Below, piece by piece: positions 37,549 through 47,945 of a stretch of 64,000 nucleotides of DNA; within the stretch, counting starts at the first letter, position 1; every line of letters starts with the position of its first letter. The notes beneath the pieces are model-generated. The model made no database searches. It saw only the letters and a list, made by a program, of their open reading frames with translations, and was not told where the DNA came from. The stretch is from Parasphingopyxis sp. Its GTDB lineage: Bacteria; Pseudomonadota; Alphaproteobacteria; Sphingomonadales; Sphingomonadaceae. The stretch spans positions 277,092-341,091 of the forward strand of contig NZ_JANQNS010000008.1 in assembly GCF_028279465.1 (NCBI RefSeq), given 5' to 3'. Position numbers and translations under genes: made by a program.

Positions 37549-37598
37549 GCGGCCGGGCTATAGGCCGCGCAGATTCTCCGCAAGATCAGGATGTGATT

Positions 37599-39344
37599 AT
37601 GAGCTTTGTGCCGCCCGTTACCGAACAGCGTTTTGTGCTCGAGCATATCGCCAATATTGCCGGTCTCGCGGAAAGCGAGCGCTTTGCGGAAGCCTCGGCC
37701 GATATGGTTGACGCGATCCTCGACGGGGCCGGTCAGCTTGCGGCGGGCGAATGGGCGCCGCTGAATCGGGTCGGCGATGAATTGGGCGCGAAATTGACGG
37801 ATCAAGGCGTCGTGATGCCCGACGGGTTTCGTGAGGCCTATCGCGCCTATGTCGAAGGCGGCTGGGGCACCATTGCGGCACCGGCGGATTTCGGCGGGCA
37901 GGGCATGCCGTTCAGCCTGGCGGCGGCGATCCTCGAATCGCTGGGTTCCGCAAATATGGCATTCAGCCTCTGCCCGATGCTCAGCGTCGGTGCGATCGAA
38001 GCGTTGACCCATCATGGCAGTTCCGAGCAGCAGGCCGCCTATCTGCCCAAGCTTTCGACTGGCGAATGGAGCGGCACGATGAACCTCACCGAACCGCAGG
38101 CCGGTTCGGATGTCGGCGCACTCAAAACCAAAGCCGAACCGGCAAGCGATGGAAGCTGGCGGATCAAGGGCCAGAAAATTTACATCACCTTTGGCGAGCA
38201 TGATCTCGCCGACAACATAATCCATCTGGTGCTCGCGCGGACGCAGGGCGCGCCCGAGGGTACCAAAGGCATCTCGCTCTTTCTCGTGCCGCGGTACCGG
38301 CTCGATGACAATGGAGCGCCAGGCGCGGCCAATGATGTCCGCTGCGTGTCGATGGAGCATAAGCTCGGCATTCACGCTTCGCCGACCTGCACCATGTCCT
38401 TCGGCGATAATGACGATTGCCATGGCTGGCTGATCGGCCCGGAAAATGGCGGTATGCGCGCGATGTTCACGATGATGAACAATGCGCGGCTCAATGTCGG
38501 GTTACAGGGCGTCCAGATCGGCGAACGGGCGACGCAACGGGCGGTACATTTCGCGCGCGAACGCATCCAGTCGGCGCGCGCGGGTTCGGGATCGCGCGAA
38601 CCCGTCGCGATTGTCGGTCATCCCGATGTGCGGCGCATGCTGCTCCGCATGAAATCGCTGACCATGGCCGGGCGCGCGCTCGTCTATTACGCCGCCGGGC
38701 AGGTCGATGCGGCGACGCTCGGCGATGAAGCGGCCAAGGCGCGGTCCGAAGTGCTGACGCCGCTTGCCAAGGCCTATGGCACCGATGCCGGTTGCGAAAT
38801 CGCCGACCTTGGCGTGCAGGTTCATGGCGGCATGGGCTTTGTTGAGGAAACGGGCGCCGCCCAATATTTTCGCGATATCCGCATCGCGCCGATCTATGAG
38901 GGCACGAACGGCATTCAGGCCGCCGATCTGGTCGGCCGCAAATTGGGGCTCGCCGGCGGCGATGCGATGCGATCGCTGCTATCGGACATTGCGAACGGTG
39001 CGGAAGGCGAGCCGCATCTCGCGGCACTCGCGGCAGATTGCGAAGCTGTTGTCCATTGGCTTGCATCGGGCGAAGCGGACGTAGATGACCGGCTCGCGGC
39101 GAGCTATCCGTTTCTCACCATGCTGTCCGTCGCGACCTGCGGCTGGCTGATGGCGCGTCAGAACCGGATTGCGCAGGCGCAACTCGATACAGGCGAAGGC
39201 GATAGCGACTTCCTGAAAATGAAGATTGCCGCCGCGCGCTTCTATCTCGACCAGATCGTGCCGGAAGCCAGCGGGCTCAAGGCCGCGGCGACGGCTAAGG
39301 CCGATATTCTCTATTCAGTGGATGAAGAGACGTTTGCCGCCTAG
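37599..39344 (+). CDS. Acyl-CoA dehydrogenase
   Basis: FAD enzyme of fatty-acid beta-oxidation. 581 residues, the large (about 580-600) class with an extra C-terminal helical domain. MNLTEPQAGSDVGALKTKA is the signature 1 FAD/substrate region; the helical domain contains GMRAMFTMMNNARLNVGLQGV and YGTDAGCEIADLGVQVHGGMGFVEETGAAQYFRDIRIAPIYEGTNGIQAADLVGRKL with the catalytic Glu in IYEGTNGIQ. The chain-length preference cannot be told. ATG at 37599 with agga upstream was chosen; a longer frame overlaps the divergent sua5 gene. Overlaps the convergent gntR gene by 4 bases. Confidence 0.94.
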   Translation: MSFVPPVTEQRFVLEHIANIAGLAESERFAEASADMVDAILDGAGQLAAGEWAPLNRVGDELGAKLTDQGVVMPDGFREAYRAYVEGGWGTIAAPADFGGQGMPFSLAAAILESLGSANMAFSLCPMLSVGAIEALTHHGSSEQQAAYLPKLSTGEWSGTMNLTEPQAGSDVGALKTKAEPASDGSWRIKGQKIYITFGEHDLADNIIHLVLARTQGAPEGTKGISLFLVPRYRLDDNGAPGAANDVRCVSMEHKLGIHASPTCTMSFGDNDDCHGWLIGPENGGMRAMFTMMNNARLNVGLQGVQIGERATQRAVHFARERIQSARAGSGSREPVAIVGHPDVRRMLLRMKSLTMAGRALVYYAAGQVDAATLGDEAAKARSEVLTPLAKAYGTDAGCEIADLGVQVHGGMGFVEETGAAQYFRDIRIAPIYEGTNGIQAADLVGRKLGLAGGDAMRSLLSDIANGAEGEPHLAALAADCEAVVHWLASGEADVDDRLAASYPFLTMLSVATCGWLMARQNRIAQAQLDTGEGDSDFLKMKIAAARFYLDQIVPEASGLKAAATAKADILYSVDEETFAA

Positions 39345-39688
39345 GCGGTTTCGCGATCCAGCAGTTCGGCGGTGTCGAGGCCGAGCCGGTCGATATGCCG
39401 GACGATCTTCGGCCATTCCTCATTGAGGAAGCTTTCCCGCTCGCGCGTGCGCAGTTTTTCCGATGCGCCATTGGCGACGAACATGCCGACGCCGCGCCGG
39501 ACCACGACGATCCCGTCGTCCTGAAACGTCTGATAGGCTTTTGCGACGGTTAGCGGATTGGCGCCTTCATCGGCGGCGAAGGCGCGGACCGAGGGGAGGG
39601 GATCGCCATCGCCATAGTGACCATCGAGGATCGCCGCGGCGATCTTCTCGCGCAATTTCAGATAGACGGGTTTTTCGGCTTTCGACAT
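39341..39688 (-). CDS. GntR-family regulator, YtrA subfamily
   Basis: 115 residues: an N-terminal winged helix (KPVYLKLREKIAAAILDGHYGDGDPLPSVRAFAADEGANPLTVAKAYQTFQDDGIVVVRRGVGMFV) and only a short C-terminal dimerisation helix, as in YtrA-type regulators. These usually control ABC transporters, but none is adjacent; autoregulation is likely. ATG at 39688 was preferred over one 12 codons upstream because the family begins near KPVYLKL. Confidence 0.88.
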   Translation of the reverse strand: MSKAEKPVYLKLREKIAAAILDGHYGDGDPLPSVRAFAADEGANPLTVAKAYQTFQDDGIVVVRRGVGMFVANGASEKLRTRERESFLNEEWPKIVRHIDRLGLDTAELLDRETA

Positions 39689-39754
39689 CGCGCTATAGTG
39701 TCGTAAAACACTGCGTCGCGTCAAGGGGGTTGCGCGAATTTATTCGATTAGTCG

Positions 39755-40336
39755 CTATGCGCCATCCCAATCGCTCACGACAGCATCGAATTCGGGCCGC
39801 GGCCGTTCGGTCAGTTCCGTGCCCGCTGTCCCTAGAAAAATGAAGCCCGCGATCCGTTCGGGCGCCGCTCCGAACGCATCGCGCACGGCGTCCGAATAGG
39901 CGGCCCAGCCCGTGATCCAGCCGCCGACATAACCATGGGCGTGCGCCGCAGAGATCAGGTTGAAACAGGCCGCGCCGGTCGAAAGCTCCTGCTCCCAGAG
40001 CGGAATCTTGCTCGATGTCTTCGGAGAGTGCAGCGCGACGATAAGCGTCGGCGCCTGATAGGCGAACTGGTCTATCGCCTCGATCTCCAGCCTGCCCGGC
40101 TGTTCCCGGTCGATCCGATATGCGGCGTGCAGAATTTCGGCGAAGCGTGCCCGGAGCGCCGCGTCCACCACCACGAACCGCCACGGCGCGAGCTTGCCAT
40201 GATCGGGCGTGCGCGTGGCGATCTCCAATATCCGTTGCAATTCCGCCGGTTCGGGTCCGGGCTCCACCATGTCGCGCGGCCGGCTTGAGCGGCGCGTTGC
40301 TAGGAAGTCGAGCGGCGAGGAGAGATCGTTGAACAT
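39755..40336 (-). CDS. Nitroreductase family protein (YdjA-like)
   Basis: 193 residues, FMN-dependent. LATRRSSRPRDMVEP near the start binds FMN phosphate, ATRTPDHGKLAPWRFVVV is the hallmark of the compact YdjA/RutE-like group, and LSTGAACFNLISAAHAHGYVGGWITGW and FIFLGTAGTEL complete the fold. Physiological substrate unknown. Likely a dimer in the cytoplasm. Upstream 124 bases are shared with the POT transporter gene. Confidence 0.9.
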   Translation of the reverse strand: MFNDLSSPLDFLATRRSSRPRDMVEPGPEPAELQRILEIATRTPDHGKLAPWRFVVVDAALRARFAEILHAAYRIDREQPGRLEIEAIDQFAYQAPTLIVALHSPKTSSKIPLWEQELSTGAACFNLISAAHAHGYVGGWITGWAAYSDAVRDAFGAAPERIAGFIFLGTAGTELTERPRPEFDAVVSDWDGA

Positions 40337-40460
40337 AGCTCAAGCTACTAGCATCCGCTGGTAAATGCGCCAGCCCCTTCACAGCGACGATTTCGGCGCT
40401 AGTCTGCGCCGCCATAAGAGACCGGCAAGGCTGATAAATCATGTTCGGAGGGGGCGTAGT

Positions 40461-42158
40461 TTGACCGAGTTAAAAGCAGTATCGATGTGGAACTATGCCG
40501 ACTGGGCGGCGCTGATTGCGGCGCTGGTTCTCGCAGGATTTCTGATTGCGGGCGCGTTCGCGCTAACCCGCCCGCGCGAGGAGGTGTTGGGGCATCCCAA
40601 GGGCCTCTACATGCTGTTCTTCGCGGAGATGTGGGAACGCTTCTCCTTTTACGGCATGCGCGCGCTGCTCACGCTCTATCTCGTCAAGCACTGGCTTTAT
40701 TCTGATGGCAGCGCGAATCTGATTTACGGGGCCTATGGGTCTCTAGTCTATATCACGCCGGTGTTGGGCGGCTGGCTTGCCGACCGTTATCTCGGCCAAC
40801 GCAAGGCGGTGCTGTTTGGGGCGATCCTGCTCACCGCGGGGCACTTCTTCATGGCCTTTGAGGGCGACGGTTCCGGGTACCAAAATGATCCGACGCTCAA
40901 CATCTTCTGGCTCGCTCTGGCTTTTATCATCGTGGGATCGGGTTTTCTCAAGGCGAACATCTCGGTGTTGGTCGGGCAGCTTTATCCGCGCACCGATGTC
41001 CGCCGCGATGGTGCCTATACGATTTTCTACATGGGGATTAACCTCGGCGCGGCGACGGGCGTACTGATCGCGGCCTATCTCGGCGAGACGGTCAGCTGGG
41101 CGCTCGGCTTCGGCCTTGCGGGCATCGGCATGCTGCTTGGCCTGATCGTCTTCATATTCGGAAAGGCGCTGCTGCGCGGCAATGGCGAGCCGCCCGTCCC
41201 CGCGAAACTCAAAGAGAAGGTCGCGGGCGTCAATCTCGAATGGCTGCTCTATGGTGTCGGCTTTGCTGGCGTCGCGGTGATCTGGCTTCTGATCCAGTAT
41301 CAGTCGCTTGTCGGATGGTTGCTGCTGAGCTCAGGTATCATTCTCTTACTTTACGTTCTGAGGGAGGCGTTCAAGCTCGATAACGAGGCGCGCGACCGGG
41401 TATTTGCGATGATCTTCTTCATCTTGCTCATGCCACTCTTCTGGGGCCTGTTCGAGCAAGCGGGCGGCTCGATGAATCTGTTCACTGATCGCTTTGTCGA
41501 TCGCGGCGGCATTCCGACCACCTTCTTCCAGTCCCTGAACCCGATCATCATCATCCTGCTCGCGCCGCTGTTCGCGGTGCTCTGGCAGTGGCTCGGTCGC
41601 TCGGGCAGGGAGCCTTCGACTCCGGCGAAGATGGGCCTTGGCATCGTCCAGATGGGCTTCGCTTTCGTCGTGCTCGTCTGGGGCGCCAATAATTTCAGCA
41701 TCAGCCGCGAGATCGAAGGCGAAATGGTGGTCCTTCTTCCGGTGCTGTTCCTGTTCTTGTTCTATCTGCTTTCGACCACCGGCGAGCTCTGCCTCTCGCC
41801 GGTTGGCCTCAGCGCGATGAATCGCCTCTCGGTCAAACATATGGCGAGCCTGATGATGGCCGCCTTCTTCTTCGGCACCGCCGGTGGACAATATGTGGCC
41901 GGTTTCCTCGGTTCGCTGATGGGCGAAGGAGAAGGCGGCAACATGACCCGAGAGGCGGCGCTGGAGGTCTATTGGACGATGGGACTGGTCGCCGTCGGTG
42001 TGGGGTTCGTCGTCGTCCTTGTCAGTCCGCTGGTTAAGCGCCTCATGCATCTCGATACGCTCAAGGACGACAGTGTCGATGACGATATGCTGGGTCAGTC
42101 CGAACTGGGCGCGCCCGATGCGGCCGGCGTCAACACCAGCGGAGAAGTGCGGACATGA
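40461..42158 (+). CDS. POT/PTR family proton-coupled peptide transporter
   Basis: 565 residues with about 14 hydrophobic segments. The proton/peptide motif EMWERFSFYGMRALLTLYL lies in TM1, GGWLADRYLGQRKAVL in loop 2-3, and the PTR signature GxxYxxxFYMGINLGAATG in TM5. Imports di- and tripeptides. TTG at 40461 is preferred: GGAGGGGG stands 7 bases before it, while the ATG at 40485 has no ribosome binding site. First gene of a tightly coupled operon with two exported amidohydrolases; its stop overlaps the next start (ATGA), suggesting uptake of products of those enzymes. Confidence 0.92.
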   Translation: MTELKAVSMWNYADWAALIAALVLAGFLIAGAFALTRPREEVLGHPKGLYMLFFAEMWERFSFYGMRALLTLYLVKHWLYSDGSANLIYGAYGSLVYITPVLGGWLADRYLGQRKAVLFGAILLTAGHFFMAFEGDGSGYQNDPTLNIFWLALAFIIVGSGFLKANISVLVGQLYPRTDVRRDGAYTIFYMGINLGAATGVLIAAYLGETVSWALGFGLAGIGMLLGLIVFIFGKALLRGNGEPPVPAKLKEKVAGVNLEWLLYGVGFAGVAVIWLLIQYQSLVGWLLLSSGIILLLYVLREAFKLDNEARDRVFAMIFFILLMPLFWGLFEQAGGSMNLFTDRFVDRGGIPTTFFQSLNPIIIILLAPLFAVLWQWLGRSGREPSTPAKMGLGIVQMGFAFVVLVWGANNFSISREIEGEMVVLLPVLFLFLFYLLSTTGELCLSPVGLSAMNRLSVKHMASLMMAAFFFGTAGGQYVAGFLGSLMGEGEGGNMTREAALEVYWTMGLVAVGVGFVVVLVSPLVKRLMHLDTLKDDSVDDDMLGQSELGAPDAAGVNTSGEVRT

Positions 42159-43567
42159 GGATAGCCGCCGTCCTGCTGGCGGCTACGCTGGCACTTTTTG
42201 GATGCGCGACAACGAGTAGTGAAAGCGCGAGTGGTGTTCCTGCTGCGCCGGATCGCAGCATGATAAGCGTTTTCGACCCCGATCCTTTTCCGTCGACCTA
42301 TCAGCCCTATCCGGGCGTACCGACCGTTATTCGCGGCGCGACGATCTATGATGGCGAGGGCGGCCAGATCGATAACGGCATGGTCTATTTTGCCGATGGG
42401 CGAATCCAGGCGATCGGCCAGACGCTGGATGTGCCGGAAGGCGCGACCGTGATCGATGGTACCGGGCTCTGGGTGACGCCGGGCATTATCGATATTCACA
42501 GCCATCTCGGCAACTATCCGAGCCCAAGCGTCGCCGCGCATCAGGACGGCAACGAGATTACCGGCCCCAACACCGCGAACGTCTGGACCGAGCACAGCAT
42601 CTGGCCGCAAGACCCGGGCTTCAGCCGCGCGCTCGCCAATGGCGGGGTAACGACGCTCAATGTCCTGCCCGGTTCAGCTAACCTGTTCGGTGGTCGCACG
42701 GTCACGCTGCGCAACGTGCCGTCGCGCACAATGCAGGAGATGAAATTCCCTGGTGCGCCCTATGGCCTGAAGATGGCGTGTGGCGAGAATCCGAAGCGTG
42801 TTTATGGGAGCCGAAACCGGACGCCGGCCAGCCGGATGGCCAATATCGCCGTTGCGCGGCAGGCGTGGATCGACGCTGAGCGTTATCGCAACCAATGGCG
42901 CAGTTACCGGGAGAATGGCGGCAACCGCCCGGCGCGCAATTTGCGGCATGAGACACTGGCCGGTGTCATGGATGGCGAAATTCTGGTCCATAACCACTGC
43001 TATCGCGCCGACGAGATGGCGATCATGATCGATATGGCGCGCGAGTTTGGCTATACGATTTCGACCTTCCATCATGCCGTAGAAGCCTACAAAATTCCGG
43101 ACCTGCTGCGAGAGAATGATATCTGCGCGGCAATGTGGGCGGACTGGTGGGGCTTCAAGATGGAGGCCTATGATACGGTCTTCGAAAATGTGCCGATGGT
43201 CCACAACGGGGGCGCCTGCGCGATTGTGCATTCGGACGATCAGAACCAGATACAAAGGCTGAATCAAGAGGCGGCAAAGGCGCTCGCCGATGGCCGGCGG
43301 GCGGGGATCGAGATCAGCGATGCCGAAGCCTGGCAATGGCTGGCGATCAATCCGGCGCGCGCACTCGGCATCGCCGACGAAACCGGTAGCCTCGTCGCGG
43401 GCAAGCGCGCCGATATCGTGCTGTGGAACGGCGATCCGTTCAGCGTCTATTCGCGACCGCAAATGGTCTGGATCGACGGCGCCTTGCTCTACGATATGAA
43501 CAATCCGCAGCTGCGCCCGATATCCGATTTTGAGCTCGGCCAGCCGGGCGAGGGGAGCGTGCGATGA
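42155..43567 (+). CDS. Exported amidohydrolase (imidazolonepropionase-like), lipoprotein
   Basis: 470 residues. Leader with lipobox (LALFGCAT, Cys17). Amidohydrolase TIM barrel with complete metal site: GIIDIHSHLGNY (HxH), LVHNHCYRAD, STFHHAVEAY and IVHSDDQNQ, plus the terminal beta-sandwich segment GSLVAGKRADIVLWNGDPFS. Relatives include secreted Xaa-Pro/Xaa-Arg dipeptidases and imidazolonepropionases. Overlaps the upstream POT transporter and the downstream second amidohydrolase by 4 bases each, so all three are translated as a unit. Peptide or N-acyl amino-acid hydrolysis in the periplasm is inferred. Confidence 0.9.
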   Translation: MRIAAVLLAATLALFGCATTSSESASGVPAAPDRSMISVFDPDPFPSTYQPYPGVPTVIRGATIYDGEGGQIDNGMVYFADGRIQAIGQTLDVPEGATVIDGTGLWVTPGIIDIHSHLGNYPSPSVAAHQDGNEITGPNTANVWTEHSIWPQDPGFSRALANGGVTTLNVLPGSANLFGGRTVTLRNVPSRTMQEMKFPGAPYGLKMACGENPKRVYGSRNRTPASRMANIAVARQAWIDAERYRNQWRSYRENGGNRPARNLRHETLAGVMDGEILVHNHCYRADEMAIMIDMAREFGYTISTFHHAVEAYKIPDLLRENDICAAMWADWWGFKMEAYDTVFENVPMVHNGGACAIVHSDDQNQIQRLNQEAAKALADGRRAGIEISDAEAWQWLAINPARALGIADETGSLVAGKRADIVLWNGDPFSVYSRPQMVWIDGALLYDMNNPQLRPISDFELGQPGEGSVR

Positions 43568-44865
43568 AAAAGCTTATCGCGCTCGTCGCAGCTTTTTTGA
43601 TCGCGCTTCCCGCATCTGCGCAGACGGTGGCGGTCACCGGAGGTACGCTGGTCATTGGCGATGGTTCTGAACCGATACCGGGCGGTACGGTGGTCGTCAG
43701 GAATGGCCGTGTCGTGGCGGCGGGCGCCAATGTTGTGGTCCCGTCCGGCGCAGAGATTGTCGACGCTACCGGCAAATGGGTGTCGCCTGGCATTGTGGGC
43801 GGGTTTACCCGGCTTGGACTTGTAGAAGTCGACGCCGTTGCCCCGACGAACGACACTGTGGCCGCGGGGTCGGATTTCTCGGCGGGGCTCGACATCGCCC
43901 CGGCCGTCAATCCGCGCTCGGCAGCAATCGCTACGAACCGGACCGGCGGGATAACGCGCGCCGTCGTCGCCCCCGGTACGAGCAACAGCATCTTTGGCGG
44001 GCAGGGCGCAATCATCGATCTTGGCGCGGATATGGACGCCGTGATGCGCCCGCGCGCCTTCCAGTTCGTGGAATTGGGCGAGCGCGGCGCAGCGCGGGCG
44101 GGCGGCAGCCGCGCGGCCAGTTTCGCGATGGTCCGCAACGCGCTCGATCAGGCTCGCCGCTATGCGGCGAACCCGAATGCTTATGGCGGCCAGACGAGTG
44201 ATGCGCTGTTGAACCGCGTCGATGCGTCGGCGCTTGTACCGGTCGTGCAAGGGCGCGTGCCGCTCATCGTCCATGTCGAACAGGCGCGCGATATCCTGAA
44301 CGTTATCAGTTTGCGGGCAAACTATCCGCGGTTGAACCTGATACTCGTTGGCGTCAGCGAAGGTTGGACGGTCGCCAATGAGATCGCGGCGGCTGGCGTG
44401 CCGGTAATCGCATCCGCGCTCAACGACCTTCCCGCGCAATTCGAGCAATTGGCCGCAACGCAATCCAATATCGGGCGGATGCGCGCGGCCGGCGTGCAGG
44501 TCGCGATCGGCATGATCGACGATAATGACGCACATCAGATCCGTTATTCGGCGCAATATGCGGGCAACCTCGTGGCACTGAATAATGTCCCGGGCGCTAC
44601 GGGCCTGAGCTGGGGCGAGGCCTTCGCGGCGATCAGCTCCTATCCGGCTGAGATTATGGGGCTCGGCGGCGAGATAGGTTCACTCCGGCCGGGCCGCCGT
44701 GCCGATGTCGTGATCTGGGACGGCGACCCGCTTGAGGTGACGTCCAATGTCGATATGATGTTGATCGACGGCGTCGAGCAGCCTTTGACCTCGCGGCAGA
44801 CGCGGTTGCGCGATCGCTATCTATCGATCGAAGAACGGCAATTGCCACAGGCATATGAATGGTAG
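43564..44865 (+). CDS. Exported amidohydrolase-like protein lacking the HxH metal motif
   Basis: 433 residues, signal peptide cleaved after PASAQ (about residue 19). It has the amidohydrolase frame (RNGRVVAAGANVVVPSGAEIVDATGKWVSPGIV and the terminal GSLRPGRRADVVIWDGDPLEV), but where HxH should follow PGIV the sequence reads GGFTRLGL. One barrel His remains in IVHVEQARD; the later His/Asp positions are GVSEGW and IDDNDAHQ. So catalytic zinc binding as in the upstream paralogue is unlikely; it may be a structural partner, as seen for pairs annotated in other sphingomonads. Overlaps the upstream gene by 4 bases. Confidence 0.85.
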   Translation: MKKLIALVAAFLIALPASAQTVAVTGGTLVIGDGSEPIPGGTVVVRNGRVVAAGANVVVPSGAEIVDATGKWVSPGIVGGFTRLGLVEVDAVAPTNDTVAAGSDFSAGLDIAPAVNPRSAAIATNRTGGITRAVVAPGTSNSIFGGQGAIIDLGADMDAVMRPRAFQFVELGERGAARAGGSRAASFAMVRNALDQARRYAANPNAYGGQTSDALLNRVDASALVPVVQGRVPLIVHVEQARDILNVISLRANYPRLNLILVGVSEGWTVANEIAAAGVPVIASALNDLPAQFEQLAATQSNIGRMRAAGVQVAIGMIDDNDAHQIRYSAQYAGNLVALNNVPGATGLSWGEAFAAISSYPAEIMGLGGEIGSLRPGRRADVVIWDGDPLEVTSNVDMMLIDGVEQPLTSRQTRLRDRYLSIEERQLPQAYEW

Positions 44866-44872
44866 GAGTGCG

Positions 44873-45565
44873 ATGGACCCGCTGACACAGCTGATAGTCG
44901 CCACCATAGCCTTTGTCGGCTTCCATTTTCTGTTGTCGCACCCGCTGCGCGCGCCGATGGTCGCACGTCTCGGCGAGACCGTCTTTATGGGCGTCTATTC
45001 GCTGATCGCGGCGGCCAGCCTGGGTTGGATGGTCTGGGCCGCACGGTCCGTCCCGCCAATGCCGGCCTATTGGATCGCACCACCATGGTTTTTCGATTGG
45101 GGCGCGCCGATCCTGATGCTGATATCGATGATCCTGCTCGCTGGGTCCTTTCTCGGTAACCCGGCCTTTCCCGATCCGACGGCGAAATCGCGGCCCGTAC
45201 GGCCAGTGACCGGGGTTTTCGCGATCACCCGGCACCCGATGAACTGGGCGTTCATCGTCTGGGCGGTCACGCATATTGCGCTCAGCGGCAGTCCCGTGAA
45301 CCTCGTGATCGCCACGGGCATCCTGATACTCACCTTCTTCGGCTCGATGGGGCAGGACCGGAAGAAAGAACGGCTGATGGGCGATGCCTGGCGCGGCTGG
45401 GAATCGCGGACCTCCTTCATGCCGTTCGGCGCGATTATCGACGGCCGGGTGCCGCTGCGTGCCGCATGGCCCGGCGTCGTACCGCTGGTCTTCGGTGGGC
45501 TACTCTGGTTCGGCGCGAGTTGGCTGCACGCGATGCCGGTCGGCCCGATCGCCTGGACCGGCTAG
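44873..45565 (+). CDS. NnrU family membrane protein
   Basis: 230 residues, six to seven hydrophobic segments. Starts with the family's pattern [47 protein letters not shown] and contains [20 protein letters not shown], the isoprenylcysteine-methyltransferase-like RHP motif. NnrU was first seen with denitrification genes but its role is unsettled. AGGAG precedes the ATG at 44873, 7 bases after the amidohydrolase stop; last gene of the POT operon. No denitrification genes are here. Confidence 0.9.
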   Translation: MDPLTQLIVATIAFVGFHFLLSHPLRAPMVARLGETVFMGVYSLIAAASLGWMVWAARSVPPMPAYWIAPPWFFDWGAPILMLISMILLAGSFLGNPAFPDPTAKSRPVRPVTGVFAITRHPMNWAFIVWAVTHIALSGSPVNLVIATGILILTFFGSMGQDRKKERLMGDAWRGWESRTSFMPFGAIIDGRVPLRAAWPGVVPLVFGGLLWFGASWLHAMPVGPIAWTG

Positions 45566-46554
45566 ATACGCACCATCTTCATCATTGGCTCGTGATAGCG
45601 CGGGCCTGCCGTTTGCCCGGCCGGCGCGGCTTCATCGAGTTTCGCGAGATCCTCATCACTTAGCGATACGTCCGCTGCCGCCATCGAATCCTCCAGCGTC
45701 ACGCGCCGTTTCGATCCCGGGATCGGCACGATATCGTCGCCCTGATGGAGTAGCCAAGCGAGCGCGATCTGTGCGGGCGAGATGCCATGCGCGTCGGCGA
45801 TCATTTTCACCACGTCTACGATTTTCATATTCTTCGCGAAATTCTCTTCGCTGTAGCGCGGATCGTTCAACCGATAATCGCCCTCTGGCAGATCGTCGCG
45901 CGAGGTTACCTGTCCCGTCAGGAAACCGCGGCCGAGCGGCGAATAGGGCACGAAACCGATATCGAGTTCGCGGCATAGCGGCAGGATTTCCGCTTCGATA
46001 TCGCGCTCCCAGAGCGAATATTCCGATTGCAGCGCGGCGATCGGATGAGTCGCTGCGGCCTTACGGATCGTCTCAAGACCGGCTTCGGAAAGGCCGAGAT
46101 AACGCACCTTACCCTCTTCGACGAGCCGGGCCATCGCGCCCACCGTCTCCTCGATCGGCACGTTCGGGTCGACGCGGTGCTGATAATAGAGATCGATGGT
46201 TTCGATCCCGAGCCGCATAAGCGAACCCTCGCACGCCTTGCGGACATTCTCGGGCGAACTATCGACGCCGCGAAAACCGGTCTCGTCGAAGGCGAAGCCG
46301 AACTTGGTGGCAATGACCAGGCCATCGCGTTTGCCCTTGATCGCCCGGCCGAGCAGTTCCTCATTCTTGTGCGGGCCATAGACTTCGGCGGTGTCGAAAA
46401 AGGTCACGCCCAGATCGATCGCCCGGTGGATCGTTGCGATCGATTCCGTCTCGTCGGCCATGCCGTACATGCCCTTGCCGATGCCGGCCATCGGCATGCA
46501 GCCCAAGCCGAGCGCCGATATGGTCAGGTCTTTGCCGAGCGTTCGGGTCTTCAT
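45562..46554 (-). CDS. Aldo/keto reductase
   Basis: 330 residues. Catalytic tetrad visible: Asp in [18 protein letters not shown], Tyr in the same stretch, Lys in VIATKFGF and His in [14 protein letters not shown]-binding C-terminus [16 protein letters not shown]. Resembles the AKR11/13 (YajO/IolS-like) group. Its ATG overlaps the stop of the upstream symporter gene (ATGA), with AGGAG inside that gene's end. Overlaps convergently with the nnrU-like gene by 4 bases. Confidence 0.92.
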   Translation of the reverse strand: MKTRTLGKDLTISALGLGCMPMAGIGKGMYGMADETESIATIHRAIDLGVTFFDTAEVYGPHKNEELLGRAIKGKRDGLVIATKFGFAFDETGFRGVDSSPENVRKACEGSLMRLGIETIDLYYQHRVDPNVPIEETVGAMARLVEEGKVRYLGLSEAGLETIRKAAATHPIAALQSEYSLWERDIEAEILPLCRELDIGFVPYSPLGRGFLTGQVTSRDDLPEGDYRLNDPRYSEENFAKNMKIVDVVKMIADAHGISPAQIALAWLLHQGDDIVPIPGSKRRVTLEDSMAAADVSLSDEDLAKLDEAAPAGQTAGPRYHEPMMKMVRI

Positions 46555-47945
46555 GGTGCGGTCTCCTCTTTTGCCGCGCGGTGGCGTTCCAGATAGCCGG
46601 TGATCTCGCGTTTGATCTCCGGCCCGAAGATATAGATGGCGATCACGTTGGGAATTGCCATGAGGAAAAAGGCGCTGTCGACGAGATCGAACACGGCCTG
46701 CACGGGTAGGATCGAGCCGATGGGCAGCATCAGGACGTAGAGAATTTTATACGTCATGCTCCGGATCGGGCCTTCGCCCACAAGATATCCCCATGCTTGC
46801 AAACCGTAAAATCCCCAGGCGCAGAGCGTAGAATAGGCAAACAGGAAGACGGCGATGGCGAGCAGTACCGGGAACCAGCCCGAAATCTGCGCGAAGGCGG
46901 CCGACGTGATCGAAATATCGTCGAGCCCGCTTTGATAGGTACCGGCGAGCACGATGGCGATGGCGCCGAGCGAGCAGACGATCACGGTGTCGATAAAGGG
47001 TTCGAGCAGCGCGACCAGGCCTTCCGATGCCGGCTCGTGCGTGCGCGCCTGCGCATGGGCGATGACCGCCGAACCAACACCGGCCTCGCTCGAATAGACC
47101 GCGCGCTGCATGCCGACGACGAACGCGCCGAGGACGCCGCCAGCCGCCGCCTCCCCGCTGAACGCATCGCCGACGATTATAGCGATGGCGTTGGGCAGTT
47201 CGCCGAAATTCATAAAGATGATGGCGAATACGCCGATCAGATAGATGGCCGCCATGCCAGGCACGAGAACCGATGTAACCCGGGCGAGCCAGCGTACACC
47301 GCCGATCACGACGAGCCCGACCAGCACAGCGAGGATCGCGCCATATCCGGCGCCGCTGGTGAAGCCGGTGACGTTCTCGACCTGCGCGAAACTCTGATTG
47401 ACCTGGACCAGCGGGATCGCGCCGCCCAGCGCGAAGAAGGCGTAGATGCCGCCCAATATCAGGCCGATTCTCGGCCAGCCCCGCGCCGCCAACCCGTTCT
47501 TCAGCGCATACATCGGGCCGCCGCGGATCGTGCCGTTATCGTTCACCACCCGATATTTGTGGCCGAGCGTCACCTCGACGCATTTCAGCGTCATCGCGAA
47601 AAAGCCGATGACGAACATCCAGAAAGCCGCGCCCGGGCCGCCCGTCGCGATTGCGACAGCAACGCCCGCAATATTGCCGAGACCGACAGTTCCCGAAAGC
47701 GCCGTCGTCAGTGCGCCGAACTGGCTGATTTGCCCCGGCGCGTCGATATTGTGCCCGGGCTTCGCCAATATCCGCAGCGCATAGGGGAAGGCGCGGATAT
47801 TGATGAAGCCGAGCCAGATGGTGAAGATGAGCATCGGCAGCGCGAGCCAGATGACGATCAGCGTGACGTCGACGCCAAAGATCGGGACTTTGGTGAAAAC
47901 CAGTGCGTTGAGATCGGCCAGCGCCGTCTCGAGCCATGCAATCAT
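46551..47945 (-). CDS. AGCS family sodium:amino-acid symporter
   Basis: 464 residues, about 11 hydrophobic segments. [35 protein letters not shown] is the AGCS signature, with [10 protein letters not shown] and [19 protein letters not shown] further on. Members import alanine or glycine with Na+. Coupled to the downstream aldo/keto reductase by a 4-base overlap. Faces away from glmM, 96 bases between starts. Confidence 0.93.
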   Translation of the reverse strand: MIAWLETALADLNALVFTKVPIFGVDVTLIVIWLALPMLIFTIWLGFINIRAFPYALRILAKPGHNIDAPGQISQFGALTTALSGTVGLGNIAGVAVAIATGGPGAAFWMFVIGFFAMTLKCVEVTLGHKYRVVNDNGTIRGGPMYALKNGLAARGWPRIGLILGGIYAFFALGGAIPLVQVNQSFAQVENVTGFTSGAGYGAILAVLVGLVVIGGVRWLARVTSVLVPGMAAIYLIGVFAIIFMNFGELPNAIAIIVGDAFSGEAAAGGVLGAFVVGMQRAVYSSEAGVGSAVIAHAQARTHEPASEGLVALLEPFIDTVIVCSLGAIAIVLAGTYQSGLDDISITSAAFAQISGWFPVLLAIAVFLFAYSTLCAWGFYGLQAWGYLVGEGPIRSMTYKILYVLMLPIGSILPVQAVFDLVDSAFFLMAIPNVIAIYIFGPEIKREITGYLERHRAAKEETAP

